Shown here: positions 16,645 through 24,151 of the stretch, piece after piece
Position numbering within the stretch: the first letter of the stretch is position 1
Layout of the letters: every line of letters begins with the position of its first letter
Assembly (NCBI GenBank): GCA_021816865.1
Contig: JAKAWX010000004.1
Span: 1 to 64,000, forward strand
DNA length: 64,000 nt
Source of the DNA: Thermoplasmata archaeon
Lineage (GTDB): Archaea > Thermoplasmatota > Thermoplasmata > Lutacidiplasmatales > UBA184
Direction of reading: 5' to 3'
Program-made: the position numbers and the translations under genes
The notes under the pieces: model-generated
What the model was told of the DNA's origin: nothing
Seen by the model: only the letters and a program-made list of their open reading frames with translations
Databases searched by the model: none

Positions 16645-17766
16645 CTACTTCACGACGTCCAGTTCCGGCCCGGACCTGCGCCCGGCGGCGACGCCGCTCG
16701 CCCCACCGAAAATCTGGGGGGATTTAACTCCGGTCACCACCAGCATGACCCGGATCGTGCTGTGCATCGTCGGGTCGACGGCGGCACCCCAGATGATCCG
16801 TGCGGTCGGGCTCACGGCCTTCTGGACGACCTCGGCCGCCTTCTGCGCCTCGCTGACCGTCATGTCCGGCCCGCCGGTCACGTTGATGAGCGCGCCGGTC
16901 GCGCCGGCGATGTCGACGTGCAGGAGCGGCGAGTTGATCGCTTCGAGCACCGCGTCCTCGGCCCGGTTGTCGCTCTCCGACTCCCCGATGCCGATGAGCG
17001 CGACGCCGCCGCCCTTCATGATCGTGCGCAGGTCGTTGAAGTCGAGGTTCACGAGGCCGGGCCGGGTGATGATCTCCGTGATCCCACGGATCGCGCGCGC
17101 GAGGACGGAGTCCGCGACCTTGAAGGCCGTTTGGATGGGAAGGCGCGGCACGAGCTCGAGCAAACGGTCGTTCGGGATCGTGATCACCGTGTCGATGGTC
17201 GAGCGCAGCCGCTCGAGCCCCCACATCGCGTTCTCCTGGCGCACGAGCCCTTCCGAGGCGAACGGGAGCGTGCAGACCGCGATCGTGAGCGGGTTGCCGC
17301 CGCCCGCGTCCTTCGCGAGCTGGGCGACGACGGGCGCGGAGCCGGTCCCGGTCCCGCCCCCCAGTCCGAGGGTGATGAAGACCATGTCCGAGTTCGCGAG
17401 CGACTTCTTGAGCTCCTCCTCGGCCTCGTGGGCGGCTTGCTCTCCGATCTGGGGGAGCGCGCCGGCCCCGAGGCCCCGCGTGAGGCGGCGCCCGAGCAGG
17501 ATCTTGCGAGGCGAGTGGATCGTGAGGAGATGCTGGGCGTCGGTGTTGCACGCGATCATCTCGGCCCCCGAGAGGCCCTCCTCGGCGAGGCGGTTGATCG
17601 TGTTGCAGCCCCCCCCGCCGCATCCGACGACCTTGATGTTCGTCTTCAGCGAAGCGAGGACCGCCTCGAGCTCGGCATCGTCGTTGGACGGGGGCGGCGG
17701 CGCCTCGACGGCGCGTTTGCCTTCTCCGGGCAGGTGCGCAAGGATTTCCTGAGCGAGCGGTCGCAT
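16645..17766 (-). CDS. ftsZ: Cell division protein FtsZ
   Basis: A 373-aa tubulin-like GTPase that builds the division ring. It has the N-terminal [13 protein letters not shown] nucleotide loop (49-60), the tubulin signature [10 protein letters not shown] (136-145) and the T7 loop [11 protein letters not shown] with its catalytic acidic residue (DFNDL). A 40-residue N-terminal extension is Pro-rich, and the C-terminal tail after about 350 is short. ATG 17766 is used; GTG 17769 directly before it is possible. The TATA box at 17802-17809 lies about 36-43 nt upstream. It leads the ftsZ-secE-spt5-rpl11 operon. Confidence 0.96.
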   Translation of the reverse strand: MRPLAQEILAHLPGEGKRAVEAPPPPSNDDAELEAVLASLKTNIKVVGCGGGGCNTINRLAEEGLSGAEMIACNTDAQHLLTIHSPRKILLGRRLTRGLGAGALPQIGEQAAHEAEEELKKSLANSDMVFITLGLGGGTGTGSAPVVAQLAKDAGGGNPLTIAVCTLPFASEGLVRQENAMWGLERLRSTIDTVITIPNDRLLELVPRLPIQTAFKVADSVLARAIRGITEIITRPGLVNLDFNDLRTIMKGGGVALIGIGESESDNRAEDAVLEAINSPLLHVDIAGATGALINVTGGPDMTVSEAQKAAEVVQKAVSPTARIIWGAAVDPTMHSTIRVMLVVTGVKSPQIFGGASGVAAGRRSGPELDVVK

Positions 17767-17801
17767 CACGGCGGGACTCCGTCCGGGGGAGCAGAGACTC
17801 C

Positions 17802-17810
17802 GTTATAAAG
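17802..17810. promoter_or_regulatory. Shared bidirectional TATA box, ftsZ / mptE
   Basis: GTTATAAAG reads as a TATA element on both strands. It lies about 40 nt ahead of the ftsZ start on the minus strand and 20-27 nt ahead of the GTG at 17830 on the plus strand. One symmetric element may therefore serve both genes. Confidence 0.5.
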
Positions 17811-17829
17811 CGTTACGCCGCTACTGACG

Positions 17830-18579
17830 GTGGCCGTGGAGTACAGCGCGTGGGCTCCGCAGTACGCGCGCATCCGTGAGGAGTTCGGCTTTCCGTTCGA
17901 GCGCGAAGAGGAGGCGGCCGGCCTCCTCGAGTCCCTGTTGCCTCCGCCCGCGCGGTCGGACGCGCTTCGACGCCTCCGGCCGCTCCTCGCGGGCCGGGAA
18001 GTGATCGTCGTGGGACTCGCGCCGTCGGCCGGCCCGCCCCCGCTCTGGCGTCGGCCGGCCCGGGTTCGGCCGCCGGCCCTCGTGTGCGCGGACGGCGCGA
18101 CGGCGACGTGCCTCGGCGCGGGGCTGGTGCCCACGGTCGTCGTCACGGACCTCGACGGGCCGGTTCCGAGCGAGGTCGCCGCGAACCGCCGGGGCAGCTT
18201 CGTGGTCGTCCACGCCCACGGGGACAACCGGCCCGCGGTGCGCGAGTGGGTCCCCGAGTTTCCGGGAGAGCTGGCGGGATCGTGGGCCGGCCCGCCCCGG
18301 GAGTCACTATTGAACGTCGGGGGGTTCACGGACGGCGACCGCGCCGTCTACCTCGCCGAGCACCTCGGCGCCGAGTCGGTCCTTCTCTGGGGGTTCGACT
18401 TCGACGCCGTCGCCGACGAGGACCCCGGCCGCCGGGCGCGCAAGCTCGCTAAGCTCGCTTGGGCGCGCCGTCTCCTCGACACGCTCGCCGCCGCGAGCCG
18501 TGTCCCGATCGCCGGATGGAATCGGGACGGGACGTTCACGCCTTACCCGCTCGGCAAGAGCGGCGCGTCGACCAAGTAG
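17830..18579 (+). CDS. mptE: 6-hydroxymethyl-7,8-dihydropterin pyrophosphokinase, MptE type
   Basis: A 249-aa archaeal pterin kinase of the DUF115/MptE family, acting in methanopterin or folate-type cofactor biosynthesis: it transfers pyrophosphate from ATP to 6-hydroxymethyldihydropterin. Conserved motifs are seen in order: VIVVGLAPSAG, CADGATATCL, VVVTDLDGP, VVHAHGDN and LNVGGFTDGDRAVYLA. A late LLWGFDFD follows. It starts at GTG 17830, probably leaderless given the TATA spacing. The 3' end overlaps the convergent membrane protein gene by 37 bp. Confidence 0.88.
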   Translation: MAVEYSAWAPQYARIREEFGFPFEREEEAAGLLESLLPPPARSDALRRLRPLLAGREVIVVGLAPSAGPPPLWRRPARVRPPALVCADGATATCLGAGLVPTVVVTDLDGPVPSEVAANRRGSFVVVHAHGDNRPAVREWVPEFPGELAGSWAGPPRESLLNVGGFTDGDRAVYLAEHLGAESVLLWGFDFDAVADEDPGRRARKLAKLAWARRLLDTLAAASRVPIAGWNRDGTFTPYPLGKSGASTK

Positions 18580-20384
18580 ACCGCGTACTCCCCGTTCTCG
18601 TAGAGCAGGACGAACGGGAGGCCCGCGAACCAGGCTATCGCCGCCGGGCTGAGGGGCAGCGCGAGCGCGGACGGGGAGAGCGCGACCCCGGAGTACATGA
18701 CCGAGTCGACCGCGACGAGGTCGATCGCGTGCCGGTGGCTCGGGTTCGGCGCCTGGGCGAGCGTGAGCTCGGCGGCGGCGGCCGGCCAGTCGGACGCGTT
18801 CCCGTTGAACAGGTACGGGGTCGTCCACCAGGTCGCCGGGTTGCCGTCGAAGCCGAAGATCATCGAGCTCAACCGGTGGTCCGAAGCGACCGCCCACGTC
18901 GGAGGGGCGGCGACCCCGACCCACAGCCACAGCGCGGCGTCGCCCGTCGTGAGGCCCTCCTGGAAGCCTCCCAGGTCGCTCGGGGGCGGGTAGGCGATCG
19001 CCGCGTTCGCCGCGACGACCACGATCACGCCGACGGCCGCCGCGAGGAACGCCCGGCGGCCGAAGCGATCCCCGGCCCGCGCGACCAGCCGGGCGGCCCC
19101 GATCGCGAACAAGAGACCGACCGGGATCATCAGGTACTCGACGTGCCGCGCGGGACTCAGGGTGCTGCCGAGAGTGCCGAGGGTCGGGTTGACGGGACCG
19201 GTCGCGGAGAGCGCGAGCGCCGCGGCCGCGCTGAGCGCCAGCACACCGGCCCAGGCGAGGGCGAACGGACCCAGTCGGGCGACGGACGGGGCCCGTCGGC
19301 TCCCCGCGCAAAAGACGCCCAGCGCGAGCACGGGGGCGAACCAGAGGAACGCCGCGGGGTCCACGATCGTCTGCGTCGTTCCCGGGAGCGGGACGACGAG
19401 GACGAGCGCGAGCGCGCCGAAGACGCCCACGCCGAGCGCCACCATGTCGCGCACGAGGCTCGCGTCCGTCGGCAGGCGGACCCAGGGCCGCCGCGCGACG
19501 AACGCGCGGCGTCGCCACGCGAGGAGCGCGCCGCAGCCGAGGAGGACGACGACCGCGGCGGCTTCGAACGCGGCAAAGCCGACGTAGGAGGCGTGGCCAA
19601 GGCCCGGCAGGAGGACGTAGCGGACGAACGCGATCGTGCCGTAGAACCAGTAAAGGAACGTCGCGGTCGCGAACCCGCCGACGAACACGAGCTCGCGCAG
19701 GGGGAACCGTCGGCTCCACAGCCCCGGACGCCACAGCTCGAGGAGGACCAGGGCCCCGACGGCGCTCACCGCGAAGAAGTACGACGAGAGGTGGTGCGTG
19801 ACGATCAGCGCGCCGCCCGTGAGCGCGAGCGGCACGAACCAGCGGCGGTCGTGGCGGCTCTCGACGAACATCCAGAGCGCCGCGACGCACAGGAAGTCGC
19901 CGAGGGCGAGCGGAGCGGGATGGGCGATCGAGAAGAGCCTCGGCATGACCACGGACGAGAGCGCAGCACCGAGGAGGGCGATGGTGTCGTTCGGGTACAG
20001 CCGCCGGAAGAGCAGGAAGAGCGGAAGGACCGACAGCACGGCGATGACGGGGACGATCACCGTGAGGGCACTGAACGCGTCGATTCCCAGCGCGCCGGAG
20101 CCCGCCCCCGCGAGGAGGAAGATGCCGGGGAAATCGGGGTAAGCGCTCCCCCAGCCCGCGTAGGTGAGCCCGTGGGGGAGCGTGCCGGTGGACAGGAGGG
20201 TGCTCGTGAGCCGGTAGTACTCGCCCGTGTCCGAGCCGAACAGGACGAACGACAGGAACGGTTCGAGCGCGAGGAAGACGAGCAGGAGAACCGTCCCGCC
20301 GAGAAAAAGGGCCGTCTCGGGCCGCAGCGGGGACGGGGTGTCGCACCCGTTCGCCCGCAACCCCGGCGCCGGTTCCGGGACCAT
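18543..20384 (-). CDS. Multi-membrane glycosyltransferase-like protein
   Basis: A 613-aa protein with about 12-13 hydrophobic helices followed by a soluble C-terminal part (about 490-613). The first luminal loop carries an acidic motif FGSDTGEYYRLT, and there is a later THHLSSYFF. This is the layout of GT-C glycosyltransferases (ArnT, AglB or PMT type), which use lipid-linked sugars on the outer face of the membrane. No WWD(Y/N)G oligosaccharyltransferase motif is seen, so it is not a clear AglB. A CCTAAAG TATA at 20411-20417 lies about 30 nt ahead of the ATG, so it is probably leaderless. Confidence 0.65.
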   Translation of the reverse strand: MVPEPAPGLRANGCDTPSPLRPETALFLGGTVLLLVFLALEPFLSFVLFGSDTGEYYRLTSTLLSTGTLPHGLTYAGWGSAYPDFPGIFLLAGAGSGALGIDAFSALTVIVPVIAVLSVLPLFLLFRRLYPNDTIALLGAALSSVVMPRLFSIAHPAPLALGDFLCVAALWMFVESRHDRRWFVPLALTGGALIVTHHLSSYFFAVSAVGALVLLELWRPGLWSRRFPLRELVFVGGFATATFLYWFYGTIAFVRYVLLPGLGHASYVGFAAFEAAAVVVLLGCGALLAWRRRAFVARRPWVRLPTDASLVRDMVALGVGVFGALALVLVVPLPGTTQTIVDPAAFLWFAPVLALGVFCAGSRRAPSVARLGPFALAWAGVLALSAAAALALSATGPVNPTLGTLGSTLSPARHVEYLMIPVGLLFAIGAARLVARAGDRFGRRAFLAAAVGVIVVVAANAAIAYPPPSDLGGFQEGLTTGDAALWLWVGVAAPPTWAVASDHRLSSMIFGFDGNPATWWTTPYLFNGNASDWPAAAAELTLAQAPNPSHRHAIDLVAVDSVMYSGVALSPSALALPLSPAAIAWFAGLPFVLLYENGEYAVYLVDAPLLPSG

Positions 20385-20469
20385 CGGGGACGCGAAGGCC
20401 GGTTCCCGCCTTTAGGGGTGCGCTCGACGGGTCCCGCGCCCGCCGGGCGCCGGCGACCGTGACCATACG

Positions 20470-20479
20470 CATAAATAGG
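20470..20479 (+). promoter_or_regulatory. TATA box for the gene at 20515
   Basis: CATAAATAGG lies 36-45 nt ahead of ATG 20515, with an expected start of transcription near 20500. It supports ATG 20515 over the upstream GTG 20488. Confidence 0.55.
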
Positions 20480-20514
20480 GGGGCCTTGTGCGCCCGACGC
20501 GAGGCCGCAGTAGC

Positions 20515-20886
20515 ATGCCGTCGGCGCGCCGTCAGACCCCGAGCTCCCGATCCGCCGCGAAGCCACGCCCGGCTTCCCCGGCGCGCGGAGGTCGGGCCGC
20601 CACGAAGCCCGCCGCCAAGCGGCCGGCGTCCCCGTCGAAGAAGTCGGCCGCCAGGCCGTCCGCGGCCGCGGGCCGCACGAAGGCCGAGGGCCGGCCGGCC
20701 CCCGCGCTCGCCCTCTCCCTTCCCGGGGGACGCCGGCACGTCCTCTCCCTCTCGTTCGTGCGCGACGGCGACGACTTCCTCGCTCGGCTCGAGAGCGACG
20801 GCGGCCAGATCACGGAACTCAAGAACCGCTCGCTCGACCAGCTCCTCACTTTGGTCGCCGGGGAACTCGAGGACCTCCTCGAGTGA
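20515..20886 (+). CDS. Small protein with a long basic Ala/Pro/Lys tail
   Basis: A 123-aa protein of two parts. Residues 1-70 are low-complexity, rich in Ala, Pro, Ser, Lys and Arg (for example AKRPASPSKKSAARPS), similar in composition to histone H1 or HU-type tails. Residues 71-123 are an ordered part: a beta-strand pair RRHVLSLSFVRDGDDFLARL followed by an acidic helix SLDQLLTLVAGELEDLLE. The function is unknown; the composition suggests nucleic acid binding through the tail. The ordered part is acidic, so a dimerising or partner-binding core is possible. Confidence 0.6.
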   Translation: MPSARRQTPSSRSAAKPRPASPARGGRAATKPAAKRPASPSKKSAARPSAAAGRTKAEGRPAPALALSLPGGRRHVLSLSFVRDGDDFLARLESDGGQITELKNRSLDQLLTLVAGELEDLLE

Positions 20887-20905
20887 ATCGGGCCACCCGC
20901 CGGAC

Positions 20906-21451
20906 CTACCGCTCTCGCGGTTCCCCGACGAGCCCGGCGGTGACGAGGTAGTGGCGGCGCCGTCCGACCAAGGCGAGCTCGACCGACTCGACCGGCTCGC
21001 TCGCGAGGAGTCCGGCCGGGTACCTTCGCAGCACCCGCACCTGGACCGAGTCGCGGGGCGCCCACTCGCGGCGGCGCCCCCACCGCTCGACGACGACGAT
21101 CGACCCCGGTCGAAGCTCGACCGAACGGGGCGCGGGGCCGAGCGAGAGGAGCGCGCCTGCGACCCCGAGGAGGAGCGCGACGGCCCCGAACACGGTGAGG
21201 TCGCCCGTCACCCCCGGGGTCAATAGGTCCGGTCGGCTCGCGTCGAAGAGGAGCGTGCCGAGATAGAGCGCCGCGACCGCCGCGAGGTAGCCCAGCGCGA
21301 GTCGGACCGCGCGCTGGGTGCCCGCCCGGTTCACGCGTACCTCGGCCGGCCCGGTCGGTGCCGGGAGCGCTCGCACGACCGTGGGGCGGACCGCCCGGGC
21401 GGTACCGGGCGGAAGGGCCCGGGGGATACGGACGGCGCGGGGGCTCGTCAC
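20906..21451 (-). CDS. Membrane protein with a PH-like C-terminal domain
   Basis: A 181-aa protein. A basic, Pro-rich N-terminus (1-45) is followed by two membrane helices (about 48-67 and 85-103) and a beta-rich cytoplasmic domain (about 108-181) with [22 protein letters not shown] and [17 protein letters not shown]. The latter resembles bacterial PH-like domains, though weakly. The function is not known. The TATA box at 21486-21491 is shared with the divergent YjbQ gene and lies about 35 nt upstream. Confidence 0.6.
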   Translation of the reverse strand: MTSPRAVRIPRALPPGTARAVRPTVVRALPAPTGPAEVRVNRAGTQRAVRLALGYLAAVAALYLGTLLFDASRPDLLTPGVTGDLTVFGAVALLLGVAGALLSLGPAPRSVELRPGSIVVVERWGRRREWAPRDSVQVRVLRRYPAGLLASEPVESVELALVGRRRHYLVTAGLVGEPRER

Positions 21452-21485
21452 GGGAGCTCTCGACCGGAAACGGTCGGGCCTCGGG

Positions 21486-21491
21486 TTTAAA
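21486..21491. promoter_or_regulatory. Palindromic TATA box between divergent genes
   Basis: TTTAAA is its own reverse complement. It lies 35-40 nt ahead of the minus-strand start at 21451 and 26-31 nt ahead of the plus-strand ATG at 21517, the correct spacing for both. Confidence 0.5.
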
Positions 21492-21516
21492 GCCAGCGGC
21501 GGAGCCTCCGGGTCGC

Positions 21517-21930
21517 ATGCCGAGCCGGACCGAGTACCTGGTGCTCGAGACGAGACGCGAGCGGGAGTTCCTCAACCTCACCGAGCGGGTCCGCGAGGTC
21601 GTCGGGCGGAGCGGCGTGAAGGAAGGCCTCGCGCTCGTCTCCTCGATGCACATCACGGCGGCCGTGTTCGTCAACGACAACGAGCCCGGCCTCCTCGCCG
21701 ACATCGCGGCCTGGACCGACCGTCTCGCGCCGCCCGGCGACTACCGGCACCACCGCACGGGAGAGACGAACGGCGACGCCCACCTCAAGAACCTGCTCTT
21801 GGGCCACCAGGTCGTGCTTCCGGTGACGAACGGCGCCCTCGACCTCGGCCCTTGGGAACAGGTGTTCTACGCGGAGTTCGACGGCCAGCGCCCGAAGCGC
21901 GTCGTCGTGAAGGTCGTCGGCGACGCCTAG
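21517..21930 (+). CDS. yjbQ: YjbQ/UPF0047 family protein
   Basis: A 137-aa protein of the widespread UPF0047 (YjbQ) family. The family metal-binding residues are visible: [21 protein letters not shown], then [21 protein letters not shown] and [13 protein letters not shown]. Members have weak thiamin phosphate synthase activity in vitro; the true role is unsettled. ATG 21517 sits about 26 nt from the shared TATA box, so the mRNA is probably leaderless. Confidence 0.92.
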   Translation: MPSRTEYLVLETRREREFLNLTERVREVVGRSGVKEGLALVSSMHITAAVFVNDNEPGLLADIAAWTDRLAPPGDYRHHRTGETNGDAHLKNLLLGHQVVLPVTNGALDLGPWEQVFYAEFDGQRPKRVVVKVVGDA

Positions 21931-21971
21931 GCGGAGCGCCTTCGGGTCGCGAACGGAACGCGGCCCGTCGC

Positions 21972-23084
21972 CTACCCGCCCGCCTCGAGGTGTTCGTCGT
22001 GCGCCCCGGCCGGCCCGCGCGGGCGCGGGAGCGGCGTCGAGAGGTCGACGCGCGGAACCTTCCGGGCGATCTCCGCCGCCATCGCGGAGCAGGAGGACGG
22101 GGGGACCGGGTGGGACGTGTAGCCGGGAAGGGCGAGGTCGTAGGTGACGACCTTCTTCTCGGCGATCGTCTCCCAAACGGCCCGGAACACCCGGTCGGCC
22201 GCCTCCGTTTCGCCGATGTGGCGCAGGAGGAGCTCGACGCACAGGATCTCCGCGACCGGATCCGCCTTGTCCTGCCCCGCATACTTCGGCGCGGAGCCGT
22301 GGACCGGCTCGAAGACCGCGAGATTGTCGCCGTAAAGCGCCCCGGGGGCGACGCCGAGCCCGCCCGCGAGGCCCGCGCACAGGTCGGAGAGGATGTCCCC
22401 GAAGAGGTTCGTCGTGACGATGACGTTGTACTCCTCGGGCTTCTTCGCGAGCTGCATGCACATGTTGTCGATCAGCCGCTCGTCGGCCCGGATGTCCGGG
22501 TAGTGGGCGGCCATCTCCTGGAACGCCGTCTGGAAAAGCGCGCCCGTCGTCTTCATGATGTTCGCCTTGTGAACGGCGGTGACGTGGAGGCGGCGCTCGC
22601 GGCGCGCGAGGTCGAACGCGAAGCGGACGATCCGGTCGGACGCCTTCCGCGTGATGACGTTCACCGTCTCCGCCGCGGTGTGGTCGCGGTCGACCCAGTG
22701 CTCGACGCCCGAGTAGAGTCCCTCGGTCGCCTCGCGCACGACGACGAGGTCGGTCTCGGGGAACCGCGTCCCCTCGCCCGCGATCGCGCGGGCGGGGCGG
22801 ACGGAGGCGTAGAGGTCGAGCTGCTGGCGGAGCGCCACGTTGACGGAGCGGAACCCGCTGCCGATCGGGGTCGTGATCGGACCCTTGAGCGCGAGCCGGT
22901 TGCGGCGGATCGAGGCGAGGACGTCGTCCGGAAGGGGCGTTCCCCGGCTCGCGATCGCCTTCTCGCCGGCGTCGATCACGTCCCACTCGAGGTCGACCTC
23001 GGTCGCGTCGGCCACGTGGCGGGCCGCGTCCGTGACCTCCGGTCCGATCCCATCGCCCGGGATCAACGTTACCCGATACGTCAT
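21972..23084 (-). CDS. Isocitrate/isopropylmalate dehydrogenase family, probably isocitrate dehydrogenase
   Basis: A 370-aa beta-decarboxylating dehydrogenase. The start ATG 23084 gives TYRVTLIPGDGIGPEVTDAA and lies about 27-33 nt from a TTAAAT box (23111-23117). Substrate motifs TTPIGSGFRSVNVALRQQL and REATEGLYSGVEHW match NAD-linked isocitrate dehydrogenase better than isopropylmalate dehydrogenase, and YASVRP, HKANIMK, DNMCMQL and HGSAPKYAG are conserved. It converts isocitrate to 2-oxoglutarate if so; homoisocitrate or isopropylmalate remain possible. The C-terminal 25 residues are a non-conserved tail. Confidence 0.85.
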   Translation of the reverse strand: MTYRVTLIPGDGIGPEVTDAARHVADATEVDLEWDVIDAGEKAIASRGTPLPDDVLASIRRNRLALKGPITTPIGSGFRSVNVALRQQLDLYASVRPARAIAGEGTRFPETDLVVVREATEGLYSGVEHWVDRDHTAAETVNVITRKASDRIVRFAFDLARRERRLHVTAVHKANIMKTTGALFQTAFQEMAAHYPDIRADERLIDNMCMQLAKKPEEYNVIVTTNLFGDILSDLCAGLAGGLGVAPGALYGDNLAVFEPVHGSAPKYAGQDKADPVAEILCVELLLRHIGETEAADRVFRAVWETIAEKKVVTYDLALPGYTSHPVPPSSCSAMAAEIARKVPRVDLSTPLPRPRGPAGAHDEHLEAGG

Positions 23085-23112
23085 CGCGGTCCCGGCGGAG
23101 CTTCGCCCGAAT

Positions 23113-24057
23113 TTAAGCAGTCGGCCGTCCCCGAGCGTCCGAACCGGTTTCCGGGGGCGGCCCCGCGAGCCGGGCGAGCACCGACCGAAGGACCGCGTCC
23201 CGCACAACGTTCTCTTCGGCGGCGGTCGTCCAGAGGACCACGACCCCGTCCCACGTCGTCGGGCCGACGTCGGCGACCTCGATCCGGGGCGAAGGACGGC
23301 CGACCGGGCTCGAAACGCGCGCAGGGTCGAGCCGGGCGACCGCCGCCTCGACCGATGCGACGGGAAGGGCGGACGGGAAGGTCATCCGTACCCGCAGGGA
23401 CCGGGGCGCTCCCGCGGGGATGTGGACGACCAGCGCCCCGATCACGACGCTGTTCGGGATCTTGGCCAAGCTGCCGGAGTCGAGGCGCAGCCGGGTGTAG
23501 ATGAGGCCCACGTCCTCGACGGTGCCCGAGTAGCTCGGGTACATCATCTCGTGCGGGTAGCTCGGCCAGATCGCCCCGTAGCTCGACGAAACGAGGCTGA
23601 TGCGGTCCCCGGGCCGGAACGGGTCCGACACCACGAGCAGAAGGCCCGCGAAGACGTTCGCGAGGACCGTCTGGGCGGCGAGACCCAGGACGATGCCCGC
23701 GAGCGCGCTCCCGAGGAAGATCGACTCGAGCGAGACCCCGGCGAGCTTGAAGAGGGCCAGGACCGCGCCGACCATGATCAACAGGTTGAGGAAGAGCCGG
23801 ACCGCGTGGCCCCGCGTCACCCCGCTGTGGCGGGCGAGCAACGCGTTCGTCGCCGCCGTCACCGCCCGAGCGACGAGGTACGTCACGAGGACGATCGCCC
23901 CGGCCTCGAGGACGAGCAGCCCGATCGACCCGGCCGCGGGGTGAAACTCTCGATTGATCGCGTAGAAGACCACGAACAGCCCGACCGCCACCGCGAGCGC
24001 GACCAGGAGGTTCAGCACGAGGACGGAGAGCGGGCGGCCGGACGAGGACTGCGCCAT
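23113..24057 (-). CDS. MscS-family mechanosensitive channel
   Basis: A 314-aa small-conductance mechanosensitive channel homologue. Three membrane segments lie at about 10-33, 43-65 and 83-103. The pore helix TM3 follows as GVSLESIFLGSALAGIVLGLA then QTVLANVFAGLLLV, and the beta domain begins DPFRPGDRIS. An alpha/beta C-terminal domain ends in a disordered tail. It releases solutes under membrane tension. ATG 24057 has a GGAGG upstream; an in-frame TTG at 24096, close to the expected leaderless position for a CTATAAG box, is an alternative start. Confidence 0.87.
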   Translation of the reverse strand: MAQSSSGRPLSVLVLNLLVALAVAVGLFVVFYAINREFHPAAGSIGLLVLEAGAIVLVTYLVARAVTAATNALLARHSGVTRGHAVRLFLNLLIMVGAVLALFKLAGVSLESIFLGSALAGIVLGLAAQTVLANVFAGLLLVVSDPFRPGDRISLVSSSYGAIWPSYPHEMMYPSYSGTVEDVGLIYTRLRLDSGSLAKIPNSVVIGALVVHIPAGAPRSLRVRMTFPSALPVASVEAAVARLDPARVSSPVGRPSPRIEVADVGPTTWDGVVVLWTTAAEENVVRDAVLRSVLARLAGPPPETGSDARGRPTA

Positions 24058-24110
24058 CGACTCGGGGGACCTCCGCTGCCCGATAGCAGTTTCCAAGGGT
24101 CCCGGGGTCG

Positions 24111-24142
24111 GTAAACAGTATTCTTATAGCAATTAGTTATAC
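24111..24142. promoter_or_regulatory. AT-rich divergent promoter, MscS / Orc1-Cdc6-like
   Basis: This island contrasts sharply with the GC-rich surroundings. It holds GTAAACAGTAT (24111-24121), which is the reverse complement of the hsp20 operator word. It also holds TTCTTATAG (24121-24129, TATA for the GTG at 24152) and GTTATAC (24136-24142). On the minus strand CTATAAG faces MscS. Archaeal origins often lie beside orc1/cdc6 genes, but I see no ORB repeats here. Confidence 0.5.
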
Positions 24143-24151
24143 AGTCGCTCC

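Noticed and set aside
18459-20462. Long Arg/Glu-rich frame opposite the membrane glycosyltransferase-like gene
   Set aside because: Composition is only charged residues with no fold or start context. The minus-strand frame has membrane helices and a promoter at the right distance.
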